Part shown: piece after piece, positions 1-8,898 of the stretch
How positions within the stretch are numbered: position 1 is the first letter of the stretch
Layout of the letters: each line of letters opens with the position of its first letter
Source: Mollicutes bacterium
GTDB lineage: Bacteria; Bacillota_I; Bacilli_A; Izemoplasmatales; Izemoplasmataceae
DNA: 19,957 bases
Assembly (NCBI GenBank): GCA_003552275.1
Contig: PUKL01000123.1
Span: 1 to 19,957, forward strand
Direction: 5' to 3'
The notes under the pieces: generated by a model
The model's input: the letters and a program-made list of their open reading frames with translations, nothing else
What the model was told of the DNA's origin: nothing
The model's database searches: none
Made by a program: the position numbers and the translations under genes

Positions 1-119
1 GCGATGATGACCCCGGCCACGATGAAGAGGCTGTAGAAATAGACCTCCACCGGCCCGATCTGGAATGTGTTAGGCAACGGGTCGTACACATGTATGTTGT
101 TCAAAAGCCAAAAGAACAT
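1..119 (-). CDS. lgt: Prolipoprotein diacylglyceryl transferase, N-terminus only (partial at window edge)
   Basis: Lgt transfers diacylglycerol from phosphatidylglycerol to the lipobox cysteine of prolipoproteins in the membrane. Only the first 39 codons are present. The visible protein has the usual Lgt opening: a short hydrophilic lead containing DPLPNTFQIGPVEVYFYSLF, followed by the start of the first membrane helix (FIVAGVII). The ATG at 119 is 5 bases beyond the hprK stop. The nearest purine-rich site, GAGGG, is only 2 bases from this ATG, so the start is slightly uncertain. The order hprK-lgt is the standard Bacillota arrangement and supports the call. The rest of the gene lies outside the window. 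Confidence 0.85.
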   Translation of the reverse strand, partial: MFFWLLNNIHVYDPLPNTFQIGPVEVYFYSLFIVAGVII

Positions 120-124
120 AACCC

Positions 125-1066
125 TCACTTCGCTTTCTTCTTGTTTTTGGCCTTGCGTTCAATCTCATGGGACACGGCTAGGGTGAAATCCTTCGCCATA
201 TCGGTGCCGAGATGGCGCAAACGGGTGTTCATCGCCGCGACTTCGACCAGGCTCGGGACGCTACGGGCGGCGGTGATGGGAATCTCGACCAAGGGGATCT
301 CCGTGTCGAAGAACCTCTCCGTCCGTTGGTCCAACCCCAATCTATCATAGTCCGTGTCCTCTTGCCAAGCAACTAGCTCCACGATGAGCATGACCTCCTT
401 GTTGCGGCGGTAGGCGCTGGCCCCGAAAAGACGCACCACGTTGACGATGCCGATGCCGCGGATCTCGAGGTGCTCTTTGAGCAGATCGGGAGCTTCTCCG
501 ACAATATGGCCGACCTCTCTCTCGAAGATGTCCACCCGGTCGTCCGCGACAAGTTGATGCCCCCGGCGCACGAGCTCCAAAGCCACTTCGCTCTTACCGA
601 TACCGCTCTTTCCCCGGATGATGACGCCGACACCGTTGATGTCCACGAGGGTGCCGTGCACACTCTTTCGGGGAGCAAGTTTGCCGAGGAGGTATTGGTA
701 GAGAGAGCTGAAAAGCTCGCTCGTCCTGAGTTGGCTCTTCAACACCGGAATCGCATATTCGTCGCCCTTGCGGAGGAAGACATCGGGAATGTCGATATGC
801 TTCGAGAAGATGAAAGTGGGGGGACTCTTGCGAAAAAGCATGTCCACCCTGATTTCTTGGTCCTCCTCGTCCAACCGGTTGAAGAAAGTGACTTCCTTGC
901 TGCCGAAGATCTGCACCCGGTCATGCTCGAAGAAATCGAAAAGACCGGCCAGTTCGATCCCGGGACGGGTGAGTTGCGAATTCGATATTTCGGTGGGAAG
1001 TCCCTTCTTTCCGCTGTGGACGGAAAACCCGAAATCCTCGACGAGTTGTGCGACAGTGATTGCCAT
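125..1066 (-). CDS. hprK: HPr kinase/phosphorylase
   Basis: This bifunctional cytosolic enzyme phosphorylates and dephosphorylates Ser-46 of HPr and so controls carbon catabolite repression and PTS activity. At 313 residues it matches the family length of about 310. The N-terminal domain covers about residues 1-130. The kinase domain follows, with H137 in VHGTLVDI, the P-loop GKSGIGKS at 152-159, the aspartates of VADD near 173-176, and the HprK signature LEIRGIGIVNV at 200-210. The last residues are lysine-rich. The ATG at 1066 is preceded by GAGGTGATCC, which overlaps the stop codon of the upstream membrane-protein gene 4 bases away. That suggests translational coupling. lgt follows 5 bases after the stop. 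No key residue is missing. Confidence 0.97.
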   Translation of the reverse strand: MAITVAQLVEDFGFSVHSGKKGLPTEISNSQLTRPGIELAGLFDFFEHDRVQIFGSKEVTFFNRLDEEDQEIRVDMLFRKSPPTFIFSKHIDIPDVFLRKGDEYAIPVLKSQLRTSELFSSLYQYLLGKLAPRKSVHGTLVDINGVGVIIRGKSGIGKSEVALELVRRGHQLVADDRVDIFEREVGHIVGEAPDLLKEHLEIRGIGIVNVVRLFGASAYRRNKEVMLIVELVAWQEDTDYDRLGLDQRTERFFDTEIPLVEIPITAARSVPSLVEVAAMNTRLRHLGTDMAKDFTLAVSHEIERKAKNKKKAK

Positions 1067-1070
1067 CGGA

Positions 1071-1688
1071 TCACCTCACGGTTTTCAAAATGATGCGCTT
1101 GATCATGTGGGCGAGGACATAACGGAAGACAATGAAGGCCCCCATGAAGATTATGATGAAAGTCACACCCTCAAATGTGATCAAATCGGGAAAAATGAAG
1201 TGTTCTACAATATAAAATATGGTCAAATACCCGAAAAAGAATATGAATCCCATCGTGTTCATGACGAATGGGAAATGGTTGTACAAGACGTAGTTTCTGA
1301 ACAACATCTCCAAAAAGGTGTAGGTCGCGACAAACAGAAAGATGAAGCCGAGTGAGCGGTCATATTCCACGAACCCGAACAGCTCCAACAATGAGATCAT
1401 CACCACGAGATTCATGAAATAATACATCATGAAATTGACAAGAGGGTTCTTGTGATAGGCGGTGCCGAATTCGAGCCGTATCACCCGCGGCGGTTTTTTT
1501 CCGCGTCGCCGCTTTTTCTCCTCTTCGAGCGCCTTGAGTGTCTCGAGGAGTTTCTTCAGTTCTTTTTCATGGCGCTTCCGGCGTTCTTCATCGTTCTCTT
1601 GATTATTGTCTTGGTCATGGTTTTCTTTTTCCTCTTGGTCTTGGTCCTCGTTCTCCTCTTGACGATCCGTCTCATCGAAATCATCCAT
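1071..1688 (-). CDS. Membrane protein with acidic coiled-coil N-terminus, function unknown
   Basis: I do not recognise this family. The protein is about 205 residues. Residues 1-36 are almost entirely D, E, N and Q. Residues 35-65 are highly charged and heptad-like, ending in a basic KKRRRGKK patch, so a short coiled coil is likely. Four hydrophobic segments follow at about 84-107, 113-131, 140-162 and 171-194, and the C-terminus is basic. The likely topology is a cytoplasmic acidic tail plus a four-helix bundle. The site GGAGGTGATCC, a near-perfect match to the 16S tail, sits in the last codons of uvrA. It serves either the TTG at 1691 or the ATG at 1688, and I chose the ATG. In Bacillus subtilis small membrane-protein genes such as yvlD sit between uvrA and hprK. 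This protein holds that position but does not look like YvlD. Confidence 0.85.
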   Translation of the reverse strand: MDDFDETDRQEENEDQDQEEKENHDQDNNQENDEERRKRHEKELKKLLETLKALEEEKKRRRGKKPPRVIRLEFGTAYHKNPLVNFMMYYFMNLVVMISLLELFGFVEYDRSLGFIFLFVATYTFLEMLFRNYVLYNHFPFVMNTMGFIFFFGYLTIFYIVEHFIFPDLITFEGVTFIIIFMGAFIVFRYVLAHMIKRIILKTVR

Positions 1689-1694
1689 CAAGGA

Positions 1695-4505
1695 TCACCT
1701 CCCGAGAACCTTCTTAAGAAAGGCTCCAGTATGCGATTTCCCACATTTTGCGACCGTTTCCGGTGTGCCTTCCACAAGGACCTCTCCACCCTCGGCGCCG
1801 CCTTCGGGTCCGAGGTCGACAATGTGGTCGGCATATTTTATGACATCGAGATTGTGTTCGATGATGACGACGGTGGCCCCTTGGTCGACAATGTTGTCGA
1901 TGACCTCGAGAAGACGCTTCACATCGTCGGAATGCAGCCCGGTCGTCGGTTCGTCGAGGATGTAGAACGTCTCCGCGGTGATGCGTTTATGGAGCTCTCG
2001 TGCGAGTTTCACCCGTTGTGCCTCCCCACCGGAGAGTGTCGGAGCGGGCTGGCCGATCTTCAGATAACCCAGACCGACATCGATGAGGGTTTGCAGTTTG
2101 TGGGCCGCCTTGGGGATGTTCTTGAAGAACTCGCGAGCTTCCGCGATGGTCATCTCCAAGACTTCCGCGATGTTTTTGCCTTTGTAACGTACTTGCAGTG
2201 TTTCCCGGTTGTAGCGGGTGCCGCCGCAGGCTTCACAGGGCACATAGACATCCGGGAGGAAATGCATCTCGATCTTGATGAGCCCGTCACCATGACAGGT
2301 CTCACACCGCCCTCCCTTGACATTGAAGCTGAAACGTCCCTTCTTGTAGCCGCGCATCTTCGCTTCGTTCGTCATCGCGAACACATCGCGGATATCGTCG
2401 AACACATTGGTGTAGGTCCCCGGGTTGCTGCGGGGGGTGCGGCCGATCGGGGATTGGTCGATATTGATGATCTTGTTGATTTTCTCATGGCCTTCGATAT
2501 CATCGAAATCGCCGGGATCGAGCCTTTTCGGATACACTTTGTTGTGAAGTCCCTTGAACAGGCAGAAGTTGACGAGCGAACTCTTTCCGCTCCCGCTCAC
2601 ACCCGTGACGACGGTCAACACACCCTTGGGGAAGCTGACATCGATATTCTTCAGGTTGTTTTCGCGTGCGCCTTTCACCGTGATATGGCCGTTTCCCGGT
2701 TTTCTTCGCCGGGAAGGGACGGGTATCTTCTTCCGTCCCGAGAGATAATCGCCGGTGATCGAGCCTTCGGCTTCGAGGATCTCATCGTAGGTCCCTTGGA
2801 AGACGAGTTTCCCGCCATCGGCCCCGGCCCCGGGACCGATGTCGATGATCTGGTCGGCGAGTTGCATCGTCTCTTCGTCGTGTTCGACCACGACCAAGGT
2901 GTTACCGAGGTCGCGCATCGACTTCAGGGTCGAGATGAGGCGGCGGTTGTCGCGCTGATGGAGACCGATGGAGGGTTCATCGAGAACATAGAGGACACCG
3001 GTGAGACGGGAGCCGATCTGGGTGGCAAGGCGAATCCTCTGGCTTTCTCCTCCCGAGAGACTGGCCGCGCGTCGGGAGAGGGTCAGATAGTCCAGACCGA
3101 CGTTCTTCAGGAAGTTCAACCGTTCCGTGATCTCTTTCAAGACCATGGCGCTGATCGTCTTGTCCGTGACCGACAGTTCGAGCGTACCGAGCACCTCCAA
3201 AAGGCCGAGGACACTGTGATCGGTCATCGATATGATGTCCATGCCGCCCACCTTGACGGCAAGCGCGGCTTCATTGAGCTTTTTCCCACCACATTTGCGG
3301 CAGGTCCTCTCGGTCATCAAGGTCTCGATCCATTCGCGCATGAAACGGGATGTCGTTTCCACATAGCGGCGTTCGAGGTTGTTGATGATGCCTTCGTAAT
3401 AGTCGAACTTCTCATGCTTGACCTTGGAGGTCCGTCCTTGGAATTTGAACGACAACGGTTCGTCGGAACCATAGAAGATGAGCTCCCTCTCTCTCTCCGT
3501 CATCGCTTTGAAAGGCTTCCGCAAATCGATGCCGTAGTGTTCGGCGAGGACCACCAGTTGCTTGAAATGGTAGGTGTGGGTGTTCTGCCAGCCCTTGATG
3601 GCCCCTTCATAGACCGAAAGTTTTGGATTGTGCACGAGGAGGTCGGGGTCGACTTTCTTGTTGTAGCCGAGACCGCCGCAGGCATCACAAGCTCCATAAG
3701 GTGCATTGAAGGAAAACAGGCGGGGTTCGAGTTCACCGATGCTGAAATCGCAATGCGGACAGGCGAAATGTTCGCTGAAGGTGTGCGCAGTACCGTTGAT
3801 GAGCACCACGACCTTGCCTTCTCCCAGCCGGCTCGCCGTCTCCAACGAATCGTAGAGACGTGACCGCACGGCTTCCCGCAACTTCAACCGGTCGACCATC
3901 ACCTCGATGTCATGCGTCTTGTTCTTGTCGAGGTCGATATCCTCTTCGAGTTCTGCGACCGTTCCGTCGACCCGCACCCGGACGAACCCTTCCTTCTTGA
4001 GATTCTCGAGGGTCTTCTTATGGGTCCCCTTCTTCCCCGACACGACCGGGGCGAGAATCTCGATACGGCTTCCCTCTTCACGTTCGAACACTCTCTTTGT
4101 CATGTCTTCGATGCTTTGTGAAGCGATTTCCACGTTGTGGGTCGGACAATACGGTTTGCCGATCCGGGCATAGAGCAGCCGGAGATAGTCATAGATCTCC
4201 GTCACGGTGCCGACGGTGCTCCGCGGGTTCTTCGATGTGGTCTTTTGGTCGATGGAAATCGCGGGAGACAGCCCTTCGATCGACTCCACATCCGGTTTCT
4301 CCAAGTTTCCGAGGAACTGTCGGGCATAAGCACTCAAGCTTTCGACATATCGCCGTTGCCCCTCTTTGTATATGGTGTCGAACGCCAAAGAAGTCTTGCC
4401 GGAACCGGAAAGTCCCGTCATGACGACGAATTTCTCCTTGGGGATGGAGATGTCGAGGTTCTGCAGGTTGTTCTCTTTGGCGCCCTTGATGACAATCTCT
4501 TTCAC
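1695..4505 (-). CDS. uvrA: Excinuclease ABC subunit A
   Basis: UvrA is the damage-recognition ATPase of nucleotide excision repair and loads UvrB. At 936 residues it is full length. The N-terminal ATPase has Walker A GLSGSGKTS at 31-39. A first zinc module uses C249, C252, C273 and C276, and a CRKC pair lies at 402-405. The signature LSGGESQR is near 483, followed by VLDEPSIGLH. The second ATPase has GVSGSGKSS at 635-643, a zinc finger C734, C737, C757, C760, then LSGGEAQR and ILDEPTTGLH. The start is GTG at 4505, with the site GAGGAGTG placed in the end of ligA 4 bases upstream. uvrB, often the neighbour of uvrA, is not in this window; ligA is in its place. Confidence 0.98.
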   Translation of the reverse strand: MKEIVIKGAKENNLQNLDISIPKEKFVVMTGLSGSGKTSLAFDTIYKEGQRRYVESLSAYARQFLGNLEKPDVESIEGLSPAISIDQKTTSKNPRSTVGTVTEIYDYLRLLYARIGKPYCPTHNVEIASQSIEDMTKRVFEREEGSRIEILAPVVSGKKGTHKKTLENLKKEGFVRVRVDGTVAELEEDIDLDKNKTHDIEVMVDRLKLREAVRSRLYDSLETASRLGEGKVVVLINGTAHTFSEHFACPHCDFSIGELEPRLFSFNAPYGACDACGGLGYNKKVDPDLLVHNPKLSVYEGAIKGWQNTHTYHFKQLVVLAEHYGIDLRKPFKAMTERERELIFYGSDEPLSFKFQGRTSKVKHEKFDYYEGIINNLERRYVETTSRFMREWIETLMTERTCRKCGGKKLNEAALAVKVGGMDIISMTDHSVLGLLEVLGTLELSVTDKTISAMVLKEITERLNFLKNVGLDYLTLSRRAASLSGGESQRIRLATQIGSRLTGVLYVLDEPSIGLHQRDNRRLISTLKSMRDLGNTLVVVEHDEETMQLADQIIDIGPGAGADGGKLVFQGTYDEILEAEGSITGDYLSGRKKIPVPSRRRKPGNGHITVKGARENNLKNIDVSFPKGVLTVVTGVSGSGKSSLVNFCLFKGLHNKVYPKRLDPGDFDDIEGHEKINKIINIDQSPIGRTPRSNPGTYTNVFDDIRDVFAMTNEAKMRGYKKGRFSFNVKGGRCETCHGDGLIKIEMHFLPDVYVPCEACGGTRYNRETLQVRYKGKNIAEVLEMTIAEAREFFKNIPKAAHKLQTLIDVGLGYLKIGQPAPTLSGGEAQRVKLARELHKRITAETFYILDEPTTGLHSDDVKRLLEVIDNIVDQGATVVIIEHNLDVIKYADHIVDLGPEGGAEGGEVLVEGTPETVAKCGKSHTGAFLKKVLGR

Positions 4506-4509
4506 GATT

Positions 4510-6510
4510 TCACTCCTCGGTGTCGCCGAGCAAGTCCAAGAGCCTTTTCTCGTCGATGATTGTCACACCGAGAGAACGGGCTTTCTCGAGCTTGCTTCCG
4601 GGGTTTTCCCCCACACAGACGTAGTCGGTGTTCTTGGAGACCGAAGAGGTGACATCCCCTCCCCGGGCTTTGATCCTCTTTTGCGCTTCTTGTCGGCTCA
4701 TGGCGGAAAGACTGCCCGTGAGGACAAACGTCAACCCCTCGAGGTGTCCTCCCGTCCCGCTGTCATCTTTGTGGTGCATATTCACTCCGAGAGAGCCGAG
4801 CTCTTCGAGCATCTTGAGATTATTCTCATCTTCGAAATACGCTTTTATGCTGGCCGCGATCTTCTCCCCGACATCGGTAACCGCAAGGATGTCGTCATAA
4901 TCGGCCCCGCGCAGCTGTTCAATACTGGGAAACCGCTTAGCCAGGCTTTCCGCTGTTTTCTTTCCGACATGGCGGATGCCGAGGCCGAAAAGGAGTTTTT
5001 CGAGACTTCTCTCTTTTGACGCCTCGATGTTGGCGAGGAGTTTCTCGACACTCTTCTTGCCGAAACGGGCCAACCCCACGAGTTCTTCCTTGTGGCGATG
5101 CAGACGATAGATGTCGGGAATCGATCTGATGAAGCCCTCATTGTGGAAATGTTCTATGATGCGCACCCCGAGGCCTTCGATATCCATCGCATCACGCGAA
5201 GCGAAATGGATGAAACCCTGGACCCTTTTTGACGGACATTCGGGATTGGGACAGAAAGTCTCGGCCTCTGTATCGCTTTTTTGCAAGGGGGTCGCACATT
5301 CGGGGCATGTCGACTGCATGCGGAAGCGCACTTCATCGCCCGAGCGTTTCTCCTCGATGACGGCCACGACCTCGGGGATGATGTCGCCCGCTTTGCGGAT
5401 GGTGACGAAATCGCCGATGCGGATGTCTTTCCCCTTGATGTATTCTTCATTGTGCAGCGTGGCCCGGGCGACAGTGCTGCCGGCAATTTCGACGGGGGCA
5501 AGATGGGCGACCGGGGTCACTTGACCGGTCCGGCCGACCTGAAGCCGGATGTTTTCGATCCGGGTCATCGTCTCCTCGGCTTGGAACTTGTAGGCGATGG
5601 CCCAACGAGGACTTTTCGCCGTGTAACCGATTGTCTTGTACAAGGGCCTCTCGTCCACTTTGACGACGACGCCGTCGATGTCATAGGGGAGGTCCGTGCG
5701 CAAGGACTCGAACTTCTCGCAAAGGCGGATGGCCTCGTCGATGTCACGGGCCCTCATGATTCTGTCGTTCACCTTGAAACCCAACTCCTGCAAGCGTTTC
5801 AAGACTTCGCTCTGAGGGATTTGCGCCTCTTCATCGCGTTCGGCGAGGCCGTAGACGAACATGTCCAACGACCTTTGCGCCGCTATCCGGCTGTCGAGTT
5901 GTCGGATACTGCCGGCCGCCGCGTTCCTCGGATTTTTGAAAAGCTCCTTATCTTGCCGTTTCCTGGTCTCGTTCAAGGAAAGGAACGCCGCTTTCGGCAT
6001 GAAGATCTCTCCCCGGACCTCGATGGTCACGGGCTCTCGGAGTTTGAGCGGTACGCTCTTTATGGTCCGCACATTGTGGGTGACGTCTTCCCCCACCGTG
6101 CCGTTGCCGCGGGTGGCGGCACGGACGAACTCACCCTCTTCATAGAGGAGACTGGCCGCCAGACCGTCGATCTTCGGTTCCACGACATAGCTGAAATCGT
6201 CGGCGAGTTTTTTGAGTCTTTGGTCGAAAGCCCGGAGTTCGTCGGCATCGAAAGCGTTCGCGAGCGACAGCATGGGAACAGTATGCTCGATTTTCGCGAA
6301 ACCTTCCAGCACTTCCCCGCCGATTCGTCTTGTCGGGGAGTCTTCGCGGGCGTGTTCGGGGTATTTCCGCTCGAGTTCGACGAGTTCTTGTACAAGCCGG
6401 TCGTATTCGATGTCGCTGATGGTGGGGTTGTCGAGCACATGGTACTCGTAATCATGACGATTGATCCGTTCCGTGAGTTCTTCGATCCGTTTCTTGGCGG
6501 TATCACTCAT
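4510..6510 (-). CDS. ligA: NAD-dependent DNA ligase
   Basis: LigA seals nicks in replication and repair using NAD. The domains are in the usual order: N-terminal Ia helix pair with HDYEYHVLD, adenylation domain with the nucleophile lysine in EPKIDGLA (K113 from this start), OB fold, zinc finger with four cysteines at about 402, 405, 420 and 425, helix-hairpin-helix repeats, and a BRCT domain in the last 80 residues. An in-frame GTG lies at 6519, but AAGGTGA is 6 bases before the ATG at 6510, so I chose the ATG, giving 666 residues. This start overlaps the end of pcrA by 8 bases. Adjacent pcrA-ligA is the standard Bacillota pair. Confidence 0.98.
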   Translation of the reverse strand: MSDTAKKRIEELTERINRHDYEYHVLDNPTISDIEYDRLVQELVELERKYPEHAREDSPTRRIGGEVLEGFAKIEHTVPMLSLANAFDADELRAFDQRLKKLADDFSYVVEPKIDGLAASLLYEEGEFVRAATRGNGTVGEDVTHNVRTIKSVPLKLREPVTIEVRGEIFMPKAAFLSLNETRKRQDKELFKNPRNAAAGSIRQLDSRIAAQRSLDMFVYGLAERDEEAQIPQSEVLKRLQELGFKVNDRIMRARDIDEAIRLCEKFESLRTDLPYDIDGVVVKVDERPLYKTIGYTAKSPRWAIAYKFQAEETMTRIENIRLQVGRTGQVTPVAHLAPVEIAGSTVARATLHNEEYIKGKDIRIGDFVTIRKAGDIIPEVVAVIEEKRSGDEVRFRMQSTCPECATPLQKSDTEAETFCPNPECPSKRVQGFIHFASRDAMDIEGLGVRIIEHFHNEGFIRSIPDIYRLHRHKEELVGLARFGKKSVEKLLANIEASKERSLEKLLFGLGIRHVGKKTAESLAKRFPSIEQLRGADYDDILAVTDVGEKIAASIKAYFEDENNLKMLEELGSLGVNMHHKDDSGTGGHLEGLTFVLTGSLSAMSRQEAQKRIKARGGDVTSSVSKNTDYVCVGENPGSKLEKARSLGVTIIDEKRLLDLLGDTEE

Positions 6511-8686
6511 GGCTCTCACCTTTCTTCTTGGTAATGGAAGGATGGTTCTTCATGAGTGTCTTCAACCCATGTTCTTTCGCAAAGGCCACCACACACTGTT
6601 CGGCCGCCACACTCACGACGAGGCCTTCTCCGAAGGTTTTATGGATGACTTTGTCGCCTTGACGCAGGTCGTTGTCCCTTTTACCGTAGTTCACGCTCTG
6701 ACGCTTGGCGCGCATCTTTCGCGAACGATTGTAGTCCATGGTGTAGCGCGCTTCATTCTCGGCTTGTTCGCGATTGAGTCCTTCGAGCTTCAAGAGTTCG
6801 GGATCGATCGCCCGCAAGAAGACACTGTCATGATTCATGAGTGTCTCCCCATACCATTGTCGTTGTTTGGCGTTCGTGATGTAAAGACGGTCTTTGGCGC
6901 GTGTCACGGCGACATACATGAGACGGCGTTCCTCTTCGAGTTCTTTGGGGTCGTCGAGGGAGCGGAAGAGTGGGAAAAGGCCTTGTTCGGCCCCGACGAG
7001 AAACACGACGGAGAACTCCAACCCCTTGGCCGCATGGATGGTCATGAGCGATACGGAATCCGCCTCGACCTCCTCGGTCTCTTGGCTTTTCAAGGCGATA
7101 TCCTCCAACACGTACGTCAGGAGGGTCTCCTTGTCGGAGACTTCGTGGCGGGCTTCGGTCTCTTTGATCATGCTTTTGAGTTCGAGGATGTTTTCATGGC
7201 GGACTTCGCCCATATCGTCGTTTTCGAGGTGGGCGAGATATCCGCTCTCTTTGACGAGCTCATCGAGGAAAACGTTGAAATCCGTTGTTTCCAGGCGTTT
7301 TTGAAAGTCGTTGACGAGTCGGCGGAATTTCATCAGTTTCTTCTTGGCGTTTTTGGAAAGTGAAAGGTCCGTATCCTTGATCGCACCATGGAGGCTCGTA
7401 TGGTTTTTTTCGGCGTGGGCGGCGAGCTTCTCTACGGTTTTCGCACCGATGCCGCGCTTGGGAACGTTGACGACACGGAGGAAGCTGTAATCGTCATCGG
7501 GATTCACGATGAGGCGGAGATAGGCCACGATGTCCTTGATCTCCTTCCGTTGGAAGAAGCTGAGACTGCCGATGACCTTGTAGGGGAGACGCCGCTGCAT
7601 GAAGACCTCTTCGAAGGTCCTCGAGGTGTTGTTGGCGCGATAGAGCACGGCCATGTCGTCATAGGCCACCCCTTGCCTTTGGAGCCTCTTCACGGTCTCG
7701 GCGACATACTCGGCTTCATCGCGATGCGAGAAACCTTTGAAGAAATGGATCTTCTCCCCTTCGCCACGCGTGGAGAAGAGGTTTTTTTCAATCCGGTCCT
7801 TGTTGGCGCGGATGATCTGGTTCGCGGCTTTCAGGATGGTGTTCGTACTCCGGTAGTTCTGTTCGAGGAGGATGGTCTTCACATCCCGATAGTCTTTTTG
7901 GAACTTTTTGATGTTCTCGATGTTCGCGCCGCGGAAAGCATAGATGCTCTGGTCCTCGTCGCCGACGATGAAGACGTTCTCCTTTTCGTCGGAAAGCAGG
8001 CGGATGAGCCGGTATTGCGGGTCGTTCGTGTCCTGGAACTCGTCGACGAGGATGTATTCGAACTGCCTTTGATAATGTTCACGGACAGCGGGTTCCCGCT
8101 CGAGCAGCCGAATGGTCAAAATCAAGAGATCCTCGAAATCGACGAGATTGTTCGCTTTGAGTCGCCTTTGGTATTCCGGAAAGATCCTTTTAAGATGACT
8201 TTTCAGTGGTTCTTCGTAGTTTTCGACCCGGGAGGGGTCGGATTTCATGGCCAGAAGATGGGGTTTCACCCTTGCAGGTGGTATGGTCTTCACATCGATA
8301 TCCAACGCTTTCATGACAATCTTGATCATCTGTTTGACATCGTCGTCATCTATAATCAAAAAATTCCGGGAATATCCCAGACGGTCGATATGGTCGCGGA
8401 GAATCCGTGAGCACATGGCATGGAAAGTGGAGATCCACATACCGCGGGTGGATGTCGAAAGGAGACCGGCGATGCGCATCTTCATCTCGTCGGCGGCCTT
8501 GTTCGTGAAGGTGATGGCGAGAATGTTGTTCTTGGGGACGCCGAGATGGAGAATGATATGGGCGATGCGTCGTGTCAAGACGCTCGTTTTACCGCTTCCG
8601 GCGCCGGCGATGGCCATCACCGGACCTTCGGTCGTCTTGACCGCCTTCCTTTGTGTTTCGTTGAGTCCGTTGAACAAGGGGTCCAT
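6503..8686 (-). CDS. pcrA: ATP-dependent DNA helicase PcrA/UvrD
   Basis: PcrA is an SF1A 3'-5' helicase acting in excision repair, plasmid and phage replication, and clearing RNA polymerase or RecA from DNA. Helicase motifs appear in order: I (GAGSGKTSVLTRR, near residue 28), II (LVDEFQDTN, near 220), III (GDEDQSIYAFRGA), IV (EQNYRST), V (MTIHAAKGLEF) and VI (YVAVTRAKDRLYI). The C-terminal domain contains GDKVIHKTFGEGLVVSV, typical of PcrA. The start at 8686 has AGGTGA 6 bases upstream. The GTG at 8695 lies on that ribosome-binding site and was not chosen. The length of 727 residues is normal. It is the first gene of the left-hand minus-strand operon. Confidence 0.98.
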   Translation of the reverse strand: MDPLFNGLNETQRKAVKTTEGPVMAIAGAGSGKTSVLTRRIAHIILHLGVPKNNILAITFTNKAADEMKMRIAGLLSTSTRGMWISTFHAMCSRILRDHIDRLGYSRNFLIIDDDDVKQMIKIVMKALDIDVKTIPPARVKPHLLAMKSDPSRVENYEEPLKSHLKRIFPEYQRRLKANNLVDFEDLLILTIRLLEREPAVREHYQRQFEYILVDEFQDTNDPQYRLIRLLSDEKENVFIVGDEDQSIYAFRGANIENIKKFQKDYRDVKTILLEQNYRSTNTILKAANQIIRANKDRIEKNLFSTRGEGEKIHFFKGFSHRDEAEYVAETVKRLQRQGVAYDDMAVLYRANNTSRTFEEVFMQRRLPYKVIGSLSFFQRKEIKDIVAYLRLIVNPDDDYSFLRVVNVPKRGIGAKTVEKLAAHAEKNHTSLHGAIKDTDLSLSKNAKKKLMKFRRLVNDFQKRLETTDFNVFLDELVKESGYLAHLENDDMGEVRHENILELKSMIKETEARHEVSDKETLLTYVLEDIALKSQETEEVEADSVSLMTIHAAKGLEFSVVFLVGAEQGLFPLFRSLDDPKELEEERRLMYVAVTRAKDRLYITNAKQRQWYGETLMNHDSVFLRAIDPELLKLEGLNREQAENEARYTMDYNRSRKMRAKRQSVNYGKRDNDLRQGDKVIHKTFGEGLVVSVAAEQCVVAFAKEHGLKTLMKNHPSITKKKGESHE

Positions 8687-8703
8687 AAAAATCACCTATG
8701 AAA

Positions 8704-8709
8704 ATTATA
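8704..8709 (-). promoter_or_regulatory. Candidate extended -10 element upstream of pcrA
   Basis: On the minus strand the sequence reads TGATATAAT, a perfect -10 hexamer with a TGn extension. No good -35 lies 16-18 bases upstream; a TTGACC hexamer exists but is 30 bases away. Transcription from this -10 would begin close to 8697, right at the ribosome-binding site, leaving a leader of only about 11 bases. Either the leader is unusually short or the true promoter lies elsewhere between 8710 and 8920. Confidence 0.4.
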
Positions 8710-8898
8710 TCAAAAACGGCGAGGTATTCCCACACAAATGGTCAAAGAAAACCATTGCCCCTTTCGGCATGGAAAAAGGCCCTCGCTCTTTTGTCGGATA
8801 GGTTGCTTGTGCCCGTTACGCCGACGCCGCCAAAGAGAGAGCGATGGATTTCAAGAGACATGATCCGATGCGAATAGCGGGTTTTTTCTCGCGGATAT

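Noticed and set aside
470..1093. A 207-codon open frame on the plus strand opposite hprK
   Set aside because: Antisense shadow of HprK, which has its P-loop and signature intact.
1452..3863. An 803-codon open frame on the plus strand opposite uvrA
   Set aside because: It is antisense to a convincing full-length UvrA with all motifs. Its translation has no recognisable domain, and long antisense frames are a common by-product of codon bias.
5281..6534. A 417-codon open frame on the plus strand opposite ligA
   Set aside because: It is antisense to a complete LigA, has no ribosome-binding site that I can see and no coherent domain content.
7388..8410. A 340-codon open frame on the plus strand opposite pcrA
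   Set aside because: Antisense to the helicase motifs of PcrA; no recognisable protein features.
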